A stretch of 64,000 bases of DNA from Leptothoe kymatousa TAU-MAC 1615 (GTDB lineage Bacteria > Cyanobacteriota > Cyanobacteriia > Phormidesmidales > Phormidesmidaceae): contig NZ_JADOER010000002.1 in NCBI RefSeq assembly GCF_018739865.1, forward strand, positions 208,859 through 272,858. Reading direction: 5' to 3'. Under the pieces are notes generated by a model. That model did not search any database. It was not told the origin of the DNA and was given only the letters and a program-made list of their open reading frames with translations. Both the position numbers and the translations under genes were made by a program. Below are positions 1-7,158 of this stretch, one piece after another (the first letter of the stretch is position 1; every line of letters starts with the position of its first letter).

Positions 1-1
1 C

Positions 2-1300
2 CTGGCCATTGTGCTGCTGCTGGTAATTGCGGTCTTTAGCATTTTAGGCACCGTCATCGAGCAGGGTCAAAGCCTCGCCTTTTACCAACAAAACTACCCC
101 GAAGACCCTGCCCTATTTGGCTTCCTTAGCTGGAAGGTGCTGCTAATCTCAGGTCTCGACCATGTGTATCGCACCTGGTGGTACCTGTCTCTTCTCATTC
201 TCTTTGGCAGTAGCCTCACCGCCTGCACCTTCACCCGACAAATTACGGCTCTGCGTTGGTTCTCCCGCACCTGGAATTTCTACAGCAAGCCCCGCCAGTT
301 TGAAAAAATGGCCCTCAGCACCGAGCTAGACACGGGCACCATTAACCAGCTAACAGAATTTCTAGAAGCCAAACGCTACAAAACCTTCCACAAAGACGAC
401 ACCATGCTCTATGCCCACAAGGGTTTGGCCGGGCGCATCGGTCCCATCGTGGTCCACGCCAGCATGCTAATTATTCTGCTGGGGGCCATGTACGGTGCCA
501 TGACCGGCTTCTTTGCCCAAGAGATGGTGCCCAGCGGCAACACCTTTACGGTGCAAAACGTGTTTGATGCGGGCCCCTGGGCCGGTCCCCAGATTCCCAA
601 AGATTGGTCAGTAAAGGTCAATCGCTTCTGGATTGACTACAGCCCCGAAGGCCGGGTGGACCAGTTCTATTCCGACCTGTCGGTGCTGGACGACCAGGGA
701 GAAGAGGTGAAGCGCAAAACCGTATGGGTCAATCAGCCCCTGCGCTATCGCAACGTCACCATGTACCAGGCCGACTGGTCCATTGCCGGGGTGCGGGTGA
801 AGATTAACAACAGCCCGATTTTGCAGTTGCCCATGGCCCCCATCGAAACCGAAAATGGCGGCAAACTGTGGGGCACCTGGGTGCCCACCAAACCCGACAT
901 GAGTGCGGGGGTGTCGCTAATTGCCCAGGATTTGCAGGGTACCCTGCTGGTCTACAACGAAAAAGGAGAACTCATTTCCACCGTGCGGGAGGGCACGTCG
1001 GTGGAGGTGAATGGCGTCACCCTGTCGGTGCCTGAGATTATTGGCAGTACCGGGTTGCAAATCAAGGCGGATCCCGGTGTACCCTTTGTTTACCTAGGGT
1101 TTGGCCTGCTGATGCTGGGGGTGGTTATGAGCTATGTGTCCCATTCCCAGGTGTGGGCGTTGCAGGATGGCGACAAACTCTATGTGGGCGGCCGCACCAA
1201 CCGGGCCCAGGTATCGTTCGAGCGTGAGCTAGTGGCCGTTTTAGATGAACTCAGTGATGGCGATGGTGCCGACACACCAAAGGAGTTGGTGACGTCCTAA
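2..1300 (+). CDS. ccs1: Cytochrome c biogenesis protein Ccs1/ResB (5' end cut by window)
   Basis: ResB-family membrane component of System II cytochrome c maturation, which works with the CcsA haem channel to attach haem to apocytochromes on the lumenal side of the thylakoid. The reading frame is open to the left edge, so the true start lies outside. Visible are a hydrophobic segment at the very start ([13 protein letters not shown]), a second near residues 55-72 ([19 protein letters not shown]), a third near 150-165, a large soluble domain, and a last segment ([24 protein letters not shown]) near residue 365, which is the family topology. The short hydrophilic tail follows. The family assignment is from these motifs and length; confidence is high. 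Confidence 0.93.
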   Translation: MAIVLLLVIAVFSILGTVIEQGQSLAFYQQNYPEDPALFGFLSWKVLLISGLDHVYRTWWYLSLLILFGSSLTACTFTRQITALRWFSRTWNFYSKPRQFEKMALSTELDTGTINQLTEFLEAKRYKTFHKDDTMLYAHKGLAGRIGPIVVHASMLIILLGAMYGAMTGFFAQEMVPSGNTFTVQNVFDAGPWAGPQIPKDWSVKVNRFWIDYSPEGRVDQFYSDLSVLDDQGEEVKRKTVWVNQPLRYRNVTMYQADWSIAGVRVKINNSPILQLPMAPIETENGGKLWGTWVPTKPDMSAGVSLIAQDLQGTLLVYNEKGELISTVREGTSVEVNGVTLSVPEIIGSTGLQIKADPGVPFVYLGFGLLMLGVVMSYVSHSQVWALQDGDKLYVGGRTNRAQVSFERELVAVLDELSDGDGADTPKELVTS

Positions 1301-1368
1301 GGGACTAGGCGTTGAGGGGGGAGTCATGCCATAGTCGTGTCTGCTGACGCTGTTCCCTATGTTTTGCC

Positions 1369-2274
1369 ATGGCAGACGATCTTCGTAGCCAACTGCTGAA
1401 AGAGTTTGAGCATCTGGCGAAAATCCCCAAGTTGTTTGACCGGGAGTATGAGCTGATTCAGCGGGCCCAGGCATTTGAGGCAGAGCATGGGTTGAGTGCC
1501 GACGAGTATCAGCGATTGTTTGGGCTGTATCAGCGGGATAGGGCTTTACCAGACTGGCTGGAAAACATCGTTCGGGTGACCCAACGGTTTCGAGTCATTG
1601 TGCAAACGCTGCAGGGGTTAACATCCCTGGCGATTTTACTCAGTGCCCTACAGTTTCTCTACGGTTTTCGAGAACGACAAACCCGAATCGTCAATGACAA
1701 ATGGGCAACTGTAGCATCGGATATTCGGGTGGGGAGTGCGAAAAAAGAGGCCATTGAATTTCTCCACGATCGGGGTGAGTTGTTGTCTAATTTGGAAGCC
1801 GTCGATACCCAATTGAGCTATCTAAATTTGCCAGGGAAGGCTAATTTGCAGGAGGCTGACTTTCGGGGGGCAAATCTTTATTATGCGTACTTCAAAGGTG
1901 CCACCCTCTACCGCAGTGATTTCTCCAATTACGATGGTGAACTTACCAATTTAGAAGCCGTCAATTTTCAGGAGACCGACCTGCGGCAAGCCAACTTTCG
2001 GGGCGTCAATATGAAGTATGCGTGTTTCAGTGGGGCCAACCTAGAAAAGGCCAACTTTGAAAAGGCGCATTTGGTGGGCACTGACTTTCGGGGGGCGCGT
2101 AAGTTAACGGCGGATCAAATTCGGGCGGCGGGGAAAACATCTTACGAACGGGCGCTGTTTGATGATGAGCTGAGCCGGAAATTGGAGCTACCGCCGACTG
2201 ATGTTGAACCGGCTGACCGGTGTGTGATCAAGCCGCGATCGCGCACCTGGTGGCAAGGCTTTCTTGGCCGCTAA
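1369..2274 (+). CDS. Pentapeptide-repeat protein with one membrane segment
   Basis: A 301-residue protein. Residues 1-70 are charged and helical, residues about 77-100 form a hydrophobic helix (QGLTSLAILLSALQFLYGF), and residues about 157-245 contain pentapeptide repeats of the A(D/N)LxX type (ADFRGANLYYAYFKGATL, ANFRGVNMKYACFSGANL), expected to fold as a right-handed quadrilateral beta-helix. The family is abundant in cyanobacteria and mostly of unknown function. It follows ccs1 by 68 bp on the same strand without a visible terminator, so co-transcription is possible. No strong Shine-Dalgarno sequence is seen before the ATG. The fold is certain from the repeats; the function is not known. 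Confidence 0.85.
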   Translation: MADDLRSQLLKEFEHLAKIPKLFDREYELIQRAQAFEAEHGLSADEYQRLFGLYQRDRALPDWLENIVRVTQRFRVIVQTLQGLTSLAILLSALQFLYGFRERQTRIVNDKWATVASDIRVGSAKKEAIEFLHDRGELLSNLEAVDTQLSYLNLPGKANLQEADFRGANLYYAYFKGATLYRSDFSNYDGELTNLEAVNFQETDLRQANFRGVNMKYACFSGANLEKANFEKAHLVGTDFRGARKLTADQIRAAGKTSYERALFDDELSRKLELPPTDVEPADRCVIKPRSRTWWQGFLGR

Positions 2275-2450
2275 GCTAACGGCGGCTCCTGGGGCAGCTG
2301 CCCCAGGATGAAGCACCCTTGCCCAATGGTCAACTAATGGGTACCACCAAGTGATTGAGTGGGCCTATGGTGTGCTTGGTAAGCCTGTGAACCCGGCTGA
2401 TGGCACCGCCATCTCAATAAAAAAGCCTTTGCGGTCTAGAAAAAGACTAG

Positions 2451-2480
2451 AAAAAAGCCCCTTGCATTTCTGCAAGGGGC
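2451..2480 (-). terminator. Rho-independent terminator, module copy 1
   Basis: On the minus strand GCCCCTTGCA/TGCAAGGGGC forms a 10-bp stem with a 4-nt loop, followed by six T. It ends the decayed module copy 1 and is placed like the terminator at 4796-4829 behind the intact DUF4278 gene. Confidence 0.8.
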
Positions 2481-2535
2481 AGCCATTTAGCTGTGTTGTA
2501 GGAGAGTCGTGGTGACGCTTTAGGAGACGCCTAAG

Positions 2536-2611
2536 GGTCTGACGTTATAGACCCTTAGGTCTGACGTTATGGACCCTTAGGTCTGACGTTATGGACCCTT
2601 TGGGTCTAACG
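2536..2611. repeat. Tandem 22-bp palindromic repeats at the place of a lost DUF4278 gene
   Basis: Three consecutive 22-bp units (2536-2557, 2558-2579, 2580-2601), each GGTCTGACGTTAT(A/G)GACC plus CTTA or CTTT, and a partial fourth unit. Each unit is itself an inverted repeat (GGGTC...GACCC). By comparison with 4830-5100 they sit where a DUF4278 coding sequence is found in the paralogous copy. Confidence 0.7.
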
Positions 2612-2738
2612 GTCGTTTGTCTTAAATAGGGAAACAGGGGGTTTCCCATCAATTCCGGCCGAAGTTTTGTGATCTTCATCATGGTTTTGTATGATGAAGA
2701 TCACATTGTGGATATTGCACCCCTGCCATTGCATATAA

Positions 2739-2774
2739 GAAGCCCCCGTGGACGCTAGGACTCACGGGGGCTTC
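2739..2774 (-). other. Conserved module hairpin, copy 1
   Basis: A 12-bp perfect stem, GAAGCCCCCGTG/CACGGGGGCTTC, with a 12-nt loop. It lies between the 42-residue ORF and the remains of the next gene on the minus strand. Copies with the same 36-nt length are at 3248-3283 and 5152-5187. Relative to copy 3 one base pair has changed on both sides (G-C for A-T), keeping the stem. Only a weak T run follows on the minus strand, so it may be a leaky intercistronic terminator, an RNA-processing signal or another structured element. Confidence 0.65.
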
Positions 2775-2839
2775 GAGTTAGATATAGGGGGTGCCTAAAT
2801 TTAGATTTTCTCGAATAGAGACCCTCTACCAGAGAGAAT

Positions 2840-2968
2840 CTAAATTGGGATGGGTAAGACAATATTCTGTTTACTCATCCGCCTTGTAGGCGATATAGGG
2901 TTTTGAAATAAGGAGTAATGCAATAGTTGCTTAATCCGTGAATTCACTGTAGCCCGACCATTACCCAT
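2840..2968 (-). CDS. 42-residue small ORF, module copy 1
   Basis: An ATG-started ORF of 42 codons (MGNGRATVNSRIKQLLHYSL...), basic, with no family I recognise. AGGGGAGGTG, a near-perfect Shine-Dalgarno sequence, stands 2 nt before the ATG. A paralog of exactly the same length is at 5240-5368. Between the two copies codons 4-29 show only two amino acid changes (S/T, F/C) but four silent changes, which supports translation. Both ends diverge more. A conserved hairpin (2739-2774) follows 65 bp downstream. It could instead be a structured RNA, because flanking non-coding sequence is conserved too. Confidence 0.55.
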   Translation of the reverse strand: MGNGRATVNSRIKQLLHYSLFQNPISPTRRMSKQNIVLPIPI

Positions 2969-3107
2969 TGCACCTCCCCTAGTGAAGATGCCTATGGTTT
3001 ACTTACACAATTGTTAAGTTTTTGGAGGTTGTGGTTGCGATCGCTGCGCAGTAAACCACTGGGGTAATCAAAAATGTCGTCGCTGGCCTTCAGGATGGTT
3101 TTGGCGG

Positions 3108-3145
3108 TCAGGCGCAAAAACCTCCACCAACTTGGCTGAGGAATG
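3108..3145 (-). other. Remnant of a repeat-protein gene terminator
   Basis: The sequence here (CAAAAACCTCCACCA...TTGGCTGAGG) matches the 3' terminator of the secreted repeat gene at 5655-6164 (5523-5553), but no repeat-protein coding sequence is upstream of it. It marks a third module copy that has lost its first gene. Confidence 0.4.
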
Positions 3146-3239
3146 GGGGGAAGATCAGCCCCCCGTATTTGCCCTAGACGTCATGCGCAGTTACTCAGAT
3201 CGCCTGCGGCACTTAAAAGGCCGATAAGTAAGTAAGGGC

Positions 3240-3480
3240 CGATATAAGAAGCCCCCAAGAATCCTAAGACTCATGGGGGCTTCGCGTTAGATATAAAGGG
3301 TGCCTAAATATAGAGATGCCTAGATTCAGGTAAGTAATACAGTAATCTGCCTACTTAAATAAAAGGGTCGAGATAGAGTGTTATGCAATAATTCGCTTTG
3401 TCTGTGAATCTACTGTAGGTCGATGCGGGGCATCCCCTTCTTTTTACAGAGTACCCCTATGGTCTGCTTACATAAACATT
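3240..3480 (-). pseudogene. Decayed module copy 2 (hairpin plus frameshifted small ORF)
   Basis: This stretch aligns with 2739-2995 and 5152-5395. The hairpin at 3248-3283 keeps GAAGCCCCC/GGGGGCTTC but has lost pairing at the loop side. The region matching the 42-residue ORF carries a 1-nt insertion after the codons aligned to RIK, has lost the GGAGG ribosome binding site, and contains in-frame stops. From 3484 to 3957 (about 470 bp) I see no convincing gene on either strand. Confidence 0.55.
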
Positions 3481-3957
3481 AAAGTTTTAGGGGTTGTGTC
3501 CCAGATCACTGTATAGATCGCACCTCAGGGGATACAAAACGATTTCTGATGGCGTTGGTGTCGGTGCTTCATCAATGTAGCGATAGATGGTGGCACCAGA
3601 CGCTTTAAAAGCACAACAGCACCCAGAACGATCTACCTGAGAAATTCTTCTACCTTCAACAAGACTTTCAAGAGTTGTTCTGCGAAGAAAAAATCACAAA
3701 AAACAATGCTCTCTAGTATAAGCGAGAAGAGATATCAGTGACCTGATTGGGTGCTGGTATTGAGCCGTCAAACGATTCTGATGAGATATCGATTGTTGAC
3801 CTCCTTCGTTGTGGTTATGGGCTTTTCAGCTCCATGTAAACAGCATACCTATACGGGGAAGGGGTATCTCTTTTTTGACATAAACGGTAATGTTGTTTGG
3901 TTTTGTTGCTGATTGGTTAGCTGAGCTGGTTCGTTGGGCCTTAGCTTTACCGGGGCA

Positions 3958-3988
3958 CAAAAAAGCCTCTGCTAATTTGGCAGAGGCT
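3958..3988 (-). terminator. Terminator of secreted repeat protein A
   Basis: On the minus strand AGCCTCTGC/GCAGAGGCT makes a 9-bp perfect stem followed by TTTTTT, 80 bp after the stop of the gene at 4071-4634. Confidence 0.85.
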
Positions 3989-4070
3989 CAGGATGGGTGT
4001 TGTGAAAGCTAGAAAATGAAAAGGTGCCCTAGGAAAGCGGCCACGCGGCACCTACCCATGCGCCCCGCCA

Positions 4071-4634
4071 TTAGCGGACAATGGACTTAGTCCGAGCATC
4101 CAGACCGTTCAAGCGCTCAGCTTGGATATTGTCAACGGCATTGGAAGGGCTATTGAGGGATTCGAGGCGTAGCTTGTGGACGCTGTTCTTTTGGCGAGCG
4201 TCTAGACCATCCAGGCGGGTGGCTTGCACATTGTCTACAGCCTTAGTGCGGGCATCCAATGCCTCTAGGCGAGCGGCTTGGATATCTTCGATGGCTTTGG
4301 ACTGGTTGTTTAGGTGCTCAATGCGTAGCTTGTGGATGCTGTTCTTTTGGCGAGCATCTAGACCGTCTAGGCGAGTGGCTTGCACATTGTCTACAGCCTT
4401 AGTGCGGGCATCCAATGCCTCTAGGCGAGCGGCTTGGATATCTTCGATGGCCTTGGACTGATTGTTTAGGTGCTCAATGCGTAGCTTGTGGATGCTGTTC
4501 TTGCTACGGCTGTCCAGCTCTTCGAGGCGGGTGGACTGAATATTGAAACTAGCGGGCTCGATGGCGGAGGCAACGGGGGCAATGGCAGCGGATGCAACGA
4601 GAACGGTTAAGGCGGAAAGAAGTGTGCGTTTCAT
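4071..4634 (-). CDS. Secreted helical-repeat protein, paralog A
   Basis: A 187-residue protein with a clear signal peptide (MKRTLLSALTVLVASAAIAP, cleavage likely after VASA). The mature part is a chain of 15-19-residue units of the type RLEALDARTKAVDN, rich in Leu, Asp, Arg and Asn, likely an amphipathic helical repeat exported to the periplasm or outside. At DNA level a 156-bp unit is repeated head to tail (4171-4326 and 4327-4482), so the protein contains two near-identical 52-residue blocks; paralog B at 5655-6164 has a shorter array. The start ATG is preceded by AGGAG at good spacing. Upstream are phased 11-bp repeats (4695-4759). I do not recognise a named family. The plus-strand ORF inside it is a shadow. 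Confidence 0.8.
   Translation of the reverse strand: MKRTLLSALTVLVASAAIAPVASAIEPASFNIQSTRLEELDSRSKNSIHKLRIEHLNNQSKAIEDIQAARLEALDARTKAVDNVQATRLDGLDARQKNSIHKLRIEHLNNQSKAIEDIQAARLEALDARTKAVDNVQATRLDGLDARQKNSVHKLRLESLNSPSNAVDNIQAERLNGLDARTKSIVR
4171..4482. repeat. Two 156-bp tandem units inside the repeat-protein gene
   Basis: Units start at 4171 and 4327, and a third partial unit starts at 4483, each with AGCTTGTGGA. They differ at only a few bases and keep the reading frame (52 codons), so copy number can change by recombination without breaking the protein. Confidence 0.85.
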
Positions 4635-4694
4635 AGTTAAAGCTCCTGGGGGATTCAGCGAAGTGTGTTTGCTTCATTAATTACTAGAATGCCG

Positions 4695-4759
4695 GGGCTA
4701 CCTGAACGCTACGTGACGGCTAACTGAGGGTTACTTAAGGGGTTTCTGAGATTACCTGA
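4695..4759 (-). promoter_or_regulatory. Phased 11-bp direct repeats upstream of paralog A
   Basis: On the plus strand consecutive 11-mers read GGGCTACCTGA, ACGCTACGTGA, CGGCTAACTGA, GGGTTACTTAA and GGGGTTTCTGA, then a sixth partial GATTACCTGA. On the coding strand the core is TCAGnTAGCC once per helical turn. The copy nearest the gene falls in the -35 region ahead of a TAGTAAT-like -10. This is the layout of OmpR/PhoB-family response-regulator sites. The same array is kept at 6225-6289. Confidence 0.6.
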
Positions 4760-4795
4760 GAAAATTGGGTGATGGGGATGGCTGTTAAAAGCCAA

Positions 4796-4829
4796 TAAAA
4801 AAAGCCCATAGCAGAAGTCTGCTATGGGC
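4796..4829 (-). terminator. Terminator of the DUF4278 gene
   Basis: Minus strand GCCCATAGCAGA/TCTGCTATGGGC forms a 12-bp stem followed by seven T, 45 bp after the DUF4278 stop codon. Confidence 0.85.
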
Positions 4830-4873
4830 CGCCATATTAGGAGAGTTGTGTGACGATTGGGGCGACGTGACCG

Positions 4874-5053
4874 CTAAACGCTGTAGCGCACACCGCGATA
4901 GGTGAGTTTGCGACCAGCGGGCTGGGCAGGCGTTAACTTTTGGGTTCTCATTTTGAAGGTGCGGCCCATAAAGCACAGCTCCGTATCGGTTTCCATCGTT
5001 TCGATGGACTGAGCAGAGGGGGTGTAGGATGCGCCGAGGTGAGTTAGTTTCAT
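4874..5053 (-). CDS. DUF4278 small protein
   Basis: A 59-residue protein beginning MKLTHLGASY and ending RKLTYRGVRY; the KLTYRG(V/A)xY signature at both ends is typical of the cyanobacterial DUF4278 family, whose function is unknown. I take the ATG at 5053 because the family starts with MKL and AGGAAT precedes it; the longer frame to 5122 adds non-conserved residues. It is the third gene of the module (repeat protein, 42-residue ORF, hairpin, DUF4278, terminator) on the minus strand. The paralogous position in copy 1 (2500-2630) has lost the gene. Confidence 0.8.
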   Translation of the reverse strand: MKLTHLGASYTPSAQSIETMETDTELCFMGRTFKMRTQKLTPAQPAGRKLTYRGVRYSV

Positions 5054-5151
5054 GGGTAGATTCCTGATAAGTGTGTGGAACTTTGTTTGTTCTGAATAGG
5101 GAAACAGGCCGCTGCCCATCAATTCCGGTCGTTGTTTTGTGATCTTTATAA

Positions 5152-5187
5152 GAAGCCCCCATGGACGCTAAGGCTCATGGGGGCTTC
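5152..5187 (-). other. Conserved module hairpin, copy 3
   Basis: GAAGCCCCCATG/CATGGGGGCTTC, 12 bp, with a 12-nt loop, 52 bp after the 42-residue ORF and about 100 bp before the DUF4278 start on the minus strand. It is the partner of 2739-2774, from which it differs by a compensated base pair. It could reduce read-through between the two small genes. Confidence 0.65.
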
Positions 5188-5239
5188 GAGTTAGATATAG
5201 GGGGTGCCTAGATTTGGAGGGTCTCTACTTAGGGAGAAT

Positions 5240-5368
5240 CTAAATCGGGGTAAGGAAGACAGTATTCTGTTTACTTACCCACCGTGTAGGCGATATAGGG
5301 TTTTGGCATAGGGAGTAATGCAATAGCTGCTTTATCCGTGTATTCACTGTAGCCCGACCCTGGGGCAC
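5240..5368 (-). CDS. 42-residue small ORF, module copy 3
   Basis: GTG-started paralog of the ORF at 2840-2968 with identical length and the core GRATVNTRIKQLLHYSL. AAGGGAGGTG, complementary to the 16S rRNA tail, lies 2 nt before the GTG. The peptide is basic with no membrane segment. It stands between the secreted repeat gene (ending 5655) and the DUF4278 gene. I know of no family for it. The support is conservation between copies plus the ribosome binding site; proof of translation is lacking. Confidence 0.55.
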   Translation of the reverse strand: MPQGRATVNTRIKQLLHYSLCQNPISPTRWVSKQNTVFLTPI

Positions 5369-5522
5369 GGCACCTCCCTTGGGCAAGATGCCTATGGTTT
5401 ACTTACGGAAGTGTTAAGTTTTTGGGGACTATGGTTGCGATCGCTGCGCAGTAACCCCCTTGAGTAATAAAAACATCGTTTTTAGCGTTCAGGATGGTTT
5501 TGTCTGTTAGTTGGTATATCCG

Positions 5523-5553
5523 CAAAAAAGCCTCCACCACATGGGCAGAGGCT
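5523..5553 (-). terminator. Terminator of secreted repeat protein B
   Basis: Minus strand AGCCTC...GAGGCT hairpin with an imperfect lower stem followed by TTTTTT, about 100 bp after the stop at 5655. The same structure is at 3958-3988 behind paralog A. Confidence 0.75.
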
Positions 5554-5654
5554 GGGAGTATGGGTTGAAAGCAAGCAAGGCAATGCCTCTGGCTGACGGA
5601 GATGTGGCACCCAACCTGGATTAGTCGCTATGGTCCAATCGCAGACCCTTGCCG

Positions 5655-6164
5655 TTAGCGGATGGTGGACTTAGTACGGGCATCTAGTCCGTTTAGACGC
5701 TCGGCTTGAATATTGTCAACGGCGTTGGATGGGCTATTGAGCGATTCAAGGCGTAGCTTATGGACGCTGTTTTTGGTGCGGGCGTCTAATGCTTCTAACC
5801 GAGCAGCTTGGATATTCTCAACAGCCTTAGATTGGGTGTTTAGGTGCTCAATGCGTAGCTTGTGGACGCTGTTTTTCTGACGAGCATCTAGACCGTCTAG
5901 GCGAGTGGCTTGCACATTGTCTACAGCCTTAGTGCGGGCATCCAATGCGTCTAGGCGAGTGGCTTGGATATCTTCGATGGCCTTGGACTGATTGTTTAGG
6001 TGCTCAATGCGTAGTTTGTGGACGGAGTTCTTGCTACGGCTGTCCAGCTCTTCGAGGCGGGTGGACTGGATATTGAAGCTTGCGGGTTCGATGGCGGAAG
6101 CGACGGGTGCAACGGCAGCGGATGTAATGAGAACGGTTAAGGCGGAAAGAATCGTGCGTTTCAT
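5655..6164 (-). CDS. Secreted helical-repeat protein, paralog B
   Basis: A 169-residue paralog of the protein at 4071-4634. It has the same signal peptide (MKRTILSALTVLITSAAVAP) and the same repeated motifs (HKLRIEHLN, RLEALDARTK, VDNVQATRLDGLDAR), but is one repeat sub-unit shorter. AAGGAG precedes the ATG. About 130 bp upstream is nearly identical to the region upstream of paralog A, including the phased 11-bp repeats. Expected to be exported; function unknown. The strong similarity of both coding and upstream DNA indicates a recent tandem duplication. Confidence 0.8.
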   Translation of the reverse strand: MKRTILSALTVLITSAAVAPVASAIEPASFNIQSTRLEELDSRSKNSVHKLRIEHLNNQSKAIEDIQATRLDALDARTKAVDNVQATRLDGLDARQKNSVHKLRIEHLNTQSKAVENIQAARLEALDARTKNSVHKLRLESLNSPSNAVDNIQAERLNGLDARTKSTIR

Positions 6165-6224
6165 GGTTAAGGCTCCTTGGTGAATCAGTGAAGTGTGTTT
6201 GCTCCATTGATTACTAGAATGCCG

Positions 6225-6289
6225 GGGCTACCTGAACGCTATCTGACCGGTAACTGAAAGTTGCTTAAGGGGTTTCTGAATTTGGCTGA
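6225..6289 (-). promoter_or_regulatory. Phased 11-bp direct repeats upstream of paralog B
   Basis: Plus-strand 11-mers GGGCTACCTGA, ACGCTATCTGA, CCGGTAACTGA, AAGTTGCTTAA and GGGGTTTCTGA, then ATTTGGCTGA, in the same register as at 4695-4759. Bases of the repeat core are kept while the in-between bases vary. A TAGTAAT-like -10 follows on the minus strand. The rest of 6290-6495 shows nothing I can name. Confidence 0.6.
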
Positions 6290-6495
6290 GGGATTGTTGT
6301 GATTTGGGTCACCCGTGTTTGCCAAAACTGAGATTTGAGTGCAGAACCCTTGCAAGTCACGGATAATCTGAGATACTGGGCCACTTGAGACGCTTGTATG
6401 TGATTGTAGCGATGGGGTTGGAATAAAATGACTAAGATTGAAAGGCGCTTTTCAGTCGCACAGTTTTGTTTTTACACGGTCAGGGACTATTGCGC

Positions 6496-6981
6496 ATGAC
6501 ATATAAATGCAAATGTTGTGGCAAAATTCACGATGCTCTTCCAGATTTAGGGTTTGATAGACCGACATATGCAGCGTCTGTCCCTGATGGAGAATTTACA
6601 TCTAGAGTTCAACTGGATCAAGACCTCTGTGTTCTAGACGAGGAGCACTATTTCATTCGCGGTATTCTTCTGATTCCTGTGCATGGGTATGAACAGGACT
6701 TCGGTTTAGGGGTATGGGTTTCTCAAAAGAAAGAGAATTTTGAACGATATGTGGACAATTTTGATACAGCTGATATAGGTCCGTTTTTTGGTTGGCTTTC
6801 CAATGAGTTTATGTATGGTGATCAATCTACATTGAGTTTAAAGACAATGGCTCATTTTCAAGGGGAGGGTCTGCGACCACTAATTCTCTTAGAGGAGTCT
6901 GATCACCCGTTATCTATCGCACAACGGAAGGGAATAAGCTTAGATGAGGCTTGGACCTTTGTTCATCAACATCTCAACTGA
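6496..6981 (+). CDS. DUF2199 domain protein
   Basis: A 161-residue protein beginning MTYKCKCCGKIHDALPDLGFDRP, a CxCC zinc-knuckle-like start followed by the DUF2199 pattern (DLCVLDEEHYFIRGILLIPV, FGLGVWVS). I prefer the ATG at 6496 because the ten residues added by the upstream start at 6466 are not part of the family. Function unknown; members are soluble. The IS256 element begins 118 bp downstream. Confidence 0.8.
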   Translation: MTYKCKCCGKIHDALPDLGFDRPTYAASVPDGEFTSRVQLDQDLCVLDEEHYFIRGILLIPVHGYEQDFGLGVWVSQKKENFERYVDNFDTADIGPFFGWLSNEFMYGDQSTLSLKTMAHFQGEGLRPLILLEESDHPLSIAQRKGISLDEAWTFVHQHLN

Positions 6982-7091
6982 GCGCTATATAACGAAAATC
7001 TGCAATAAGTCGTGCCAGCCGCTCATTATTCGATGAAATATAGGTCATCAGGTTTGCTGGGGTCGTAGTGTTTGGATCGATGGTTTGGGGG

Positions 7092-7099
7092 TTACTAGG
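7092..7099. repeat. Left target-site duplication of the IS256 element
   Basis: TTACTAGG stands directly before the left end of the element and again at 10744-10751 directly after its right end. Eight bp is the usual IS256-family duplication. Confidence 0.75.
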
Positions 7100-7158
7100 G
7101 GACTGTCCATAATTTTGTGTAAGCGATCTATCATCCATATACATCAGGAGATCGCCCC

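Noticed and set aside
2536-2611. Possible CRISPR array
   Set aside because: Units are contiguous 22-mers with no variable spacers; the same holds for the 17-bp repeats at 49166-49250. No cas genes are present.
3484-3957. Gene remnant between module copies
   Set aside because: No frame of useful length and no motif on either strand; left as unexplained non-coding sequence.
4081-4461. 126-codon plus-strand ORF
   Set aside because: Mirror of the 156-bp repeats of the secreted repeat gene; repeats in the shadow follow those of the real frame.
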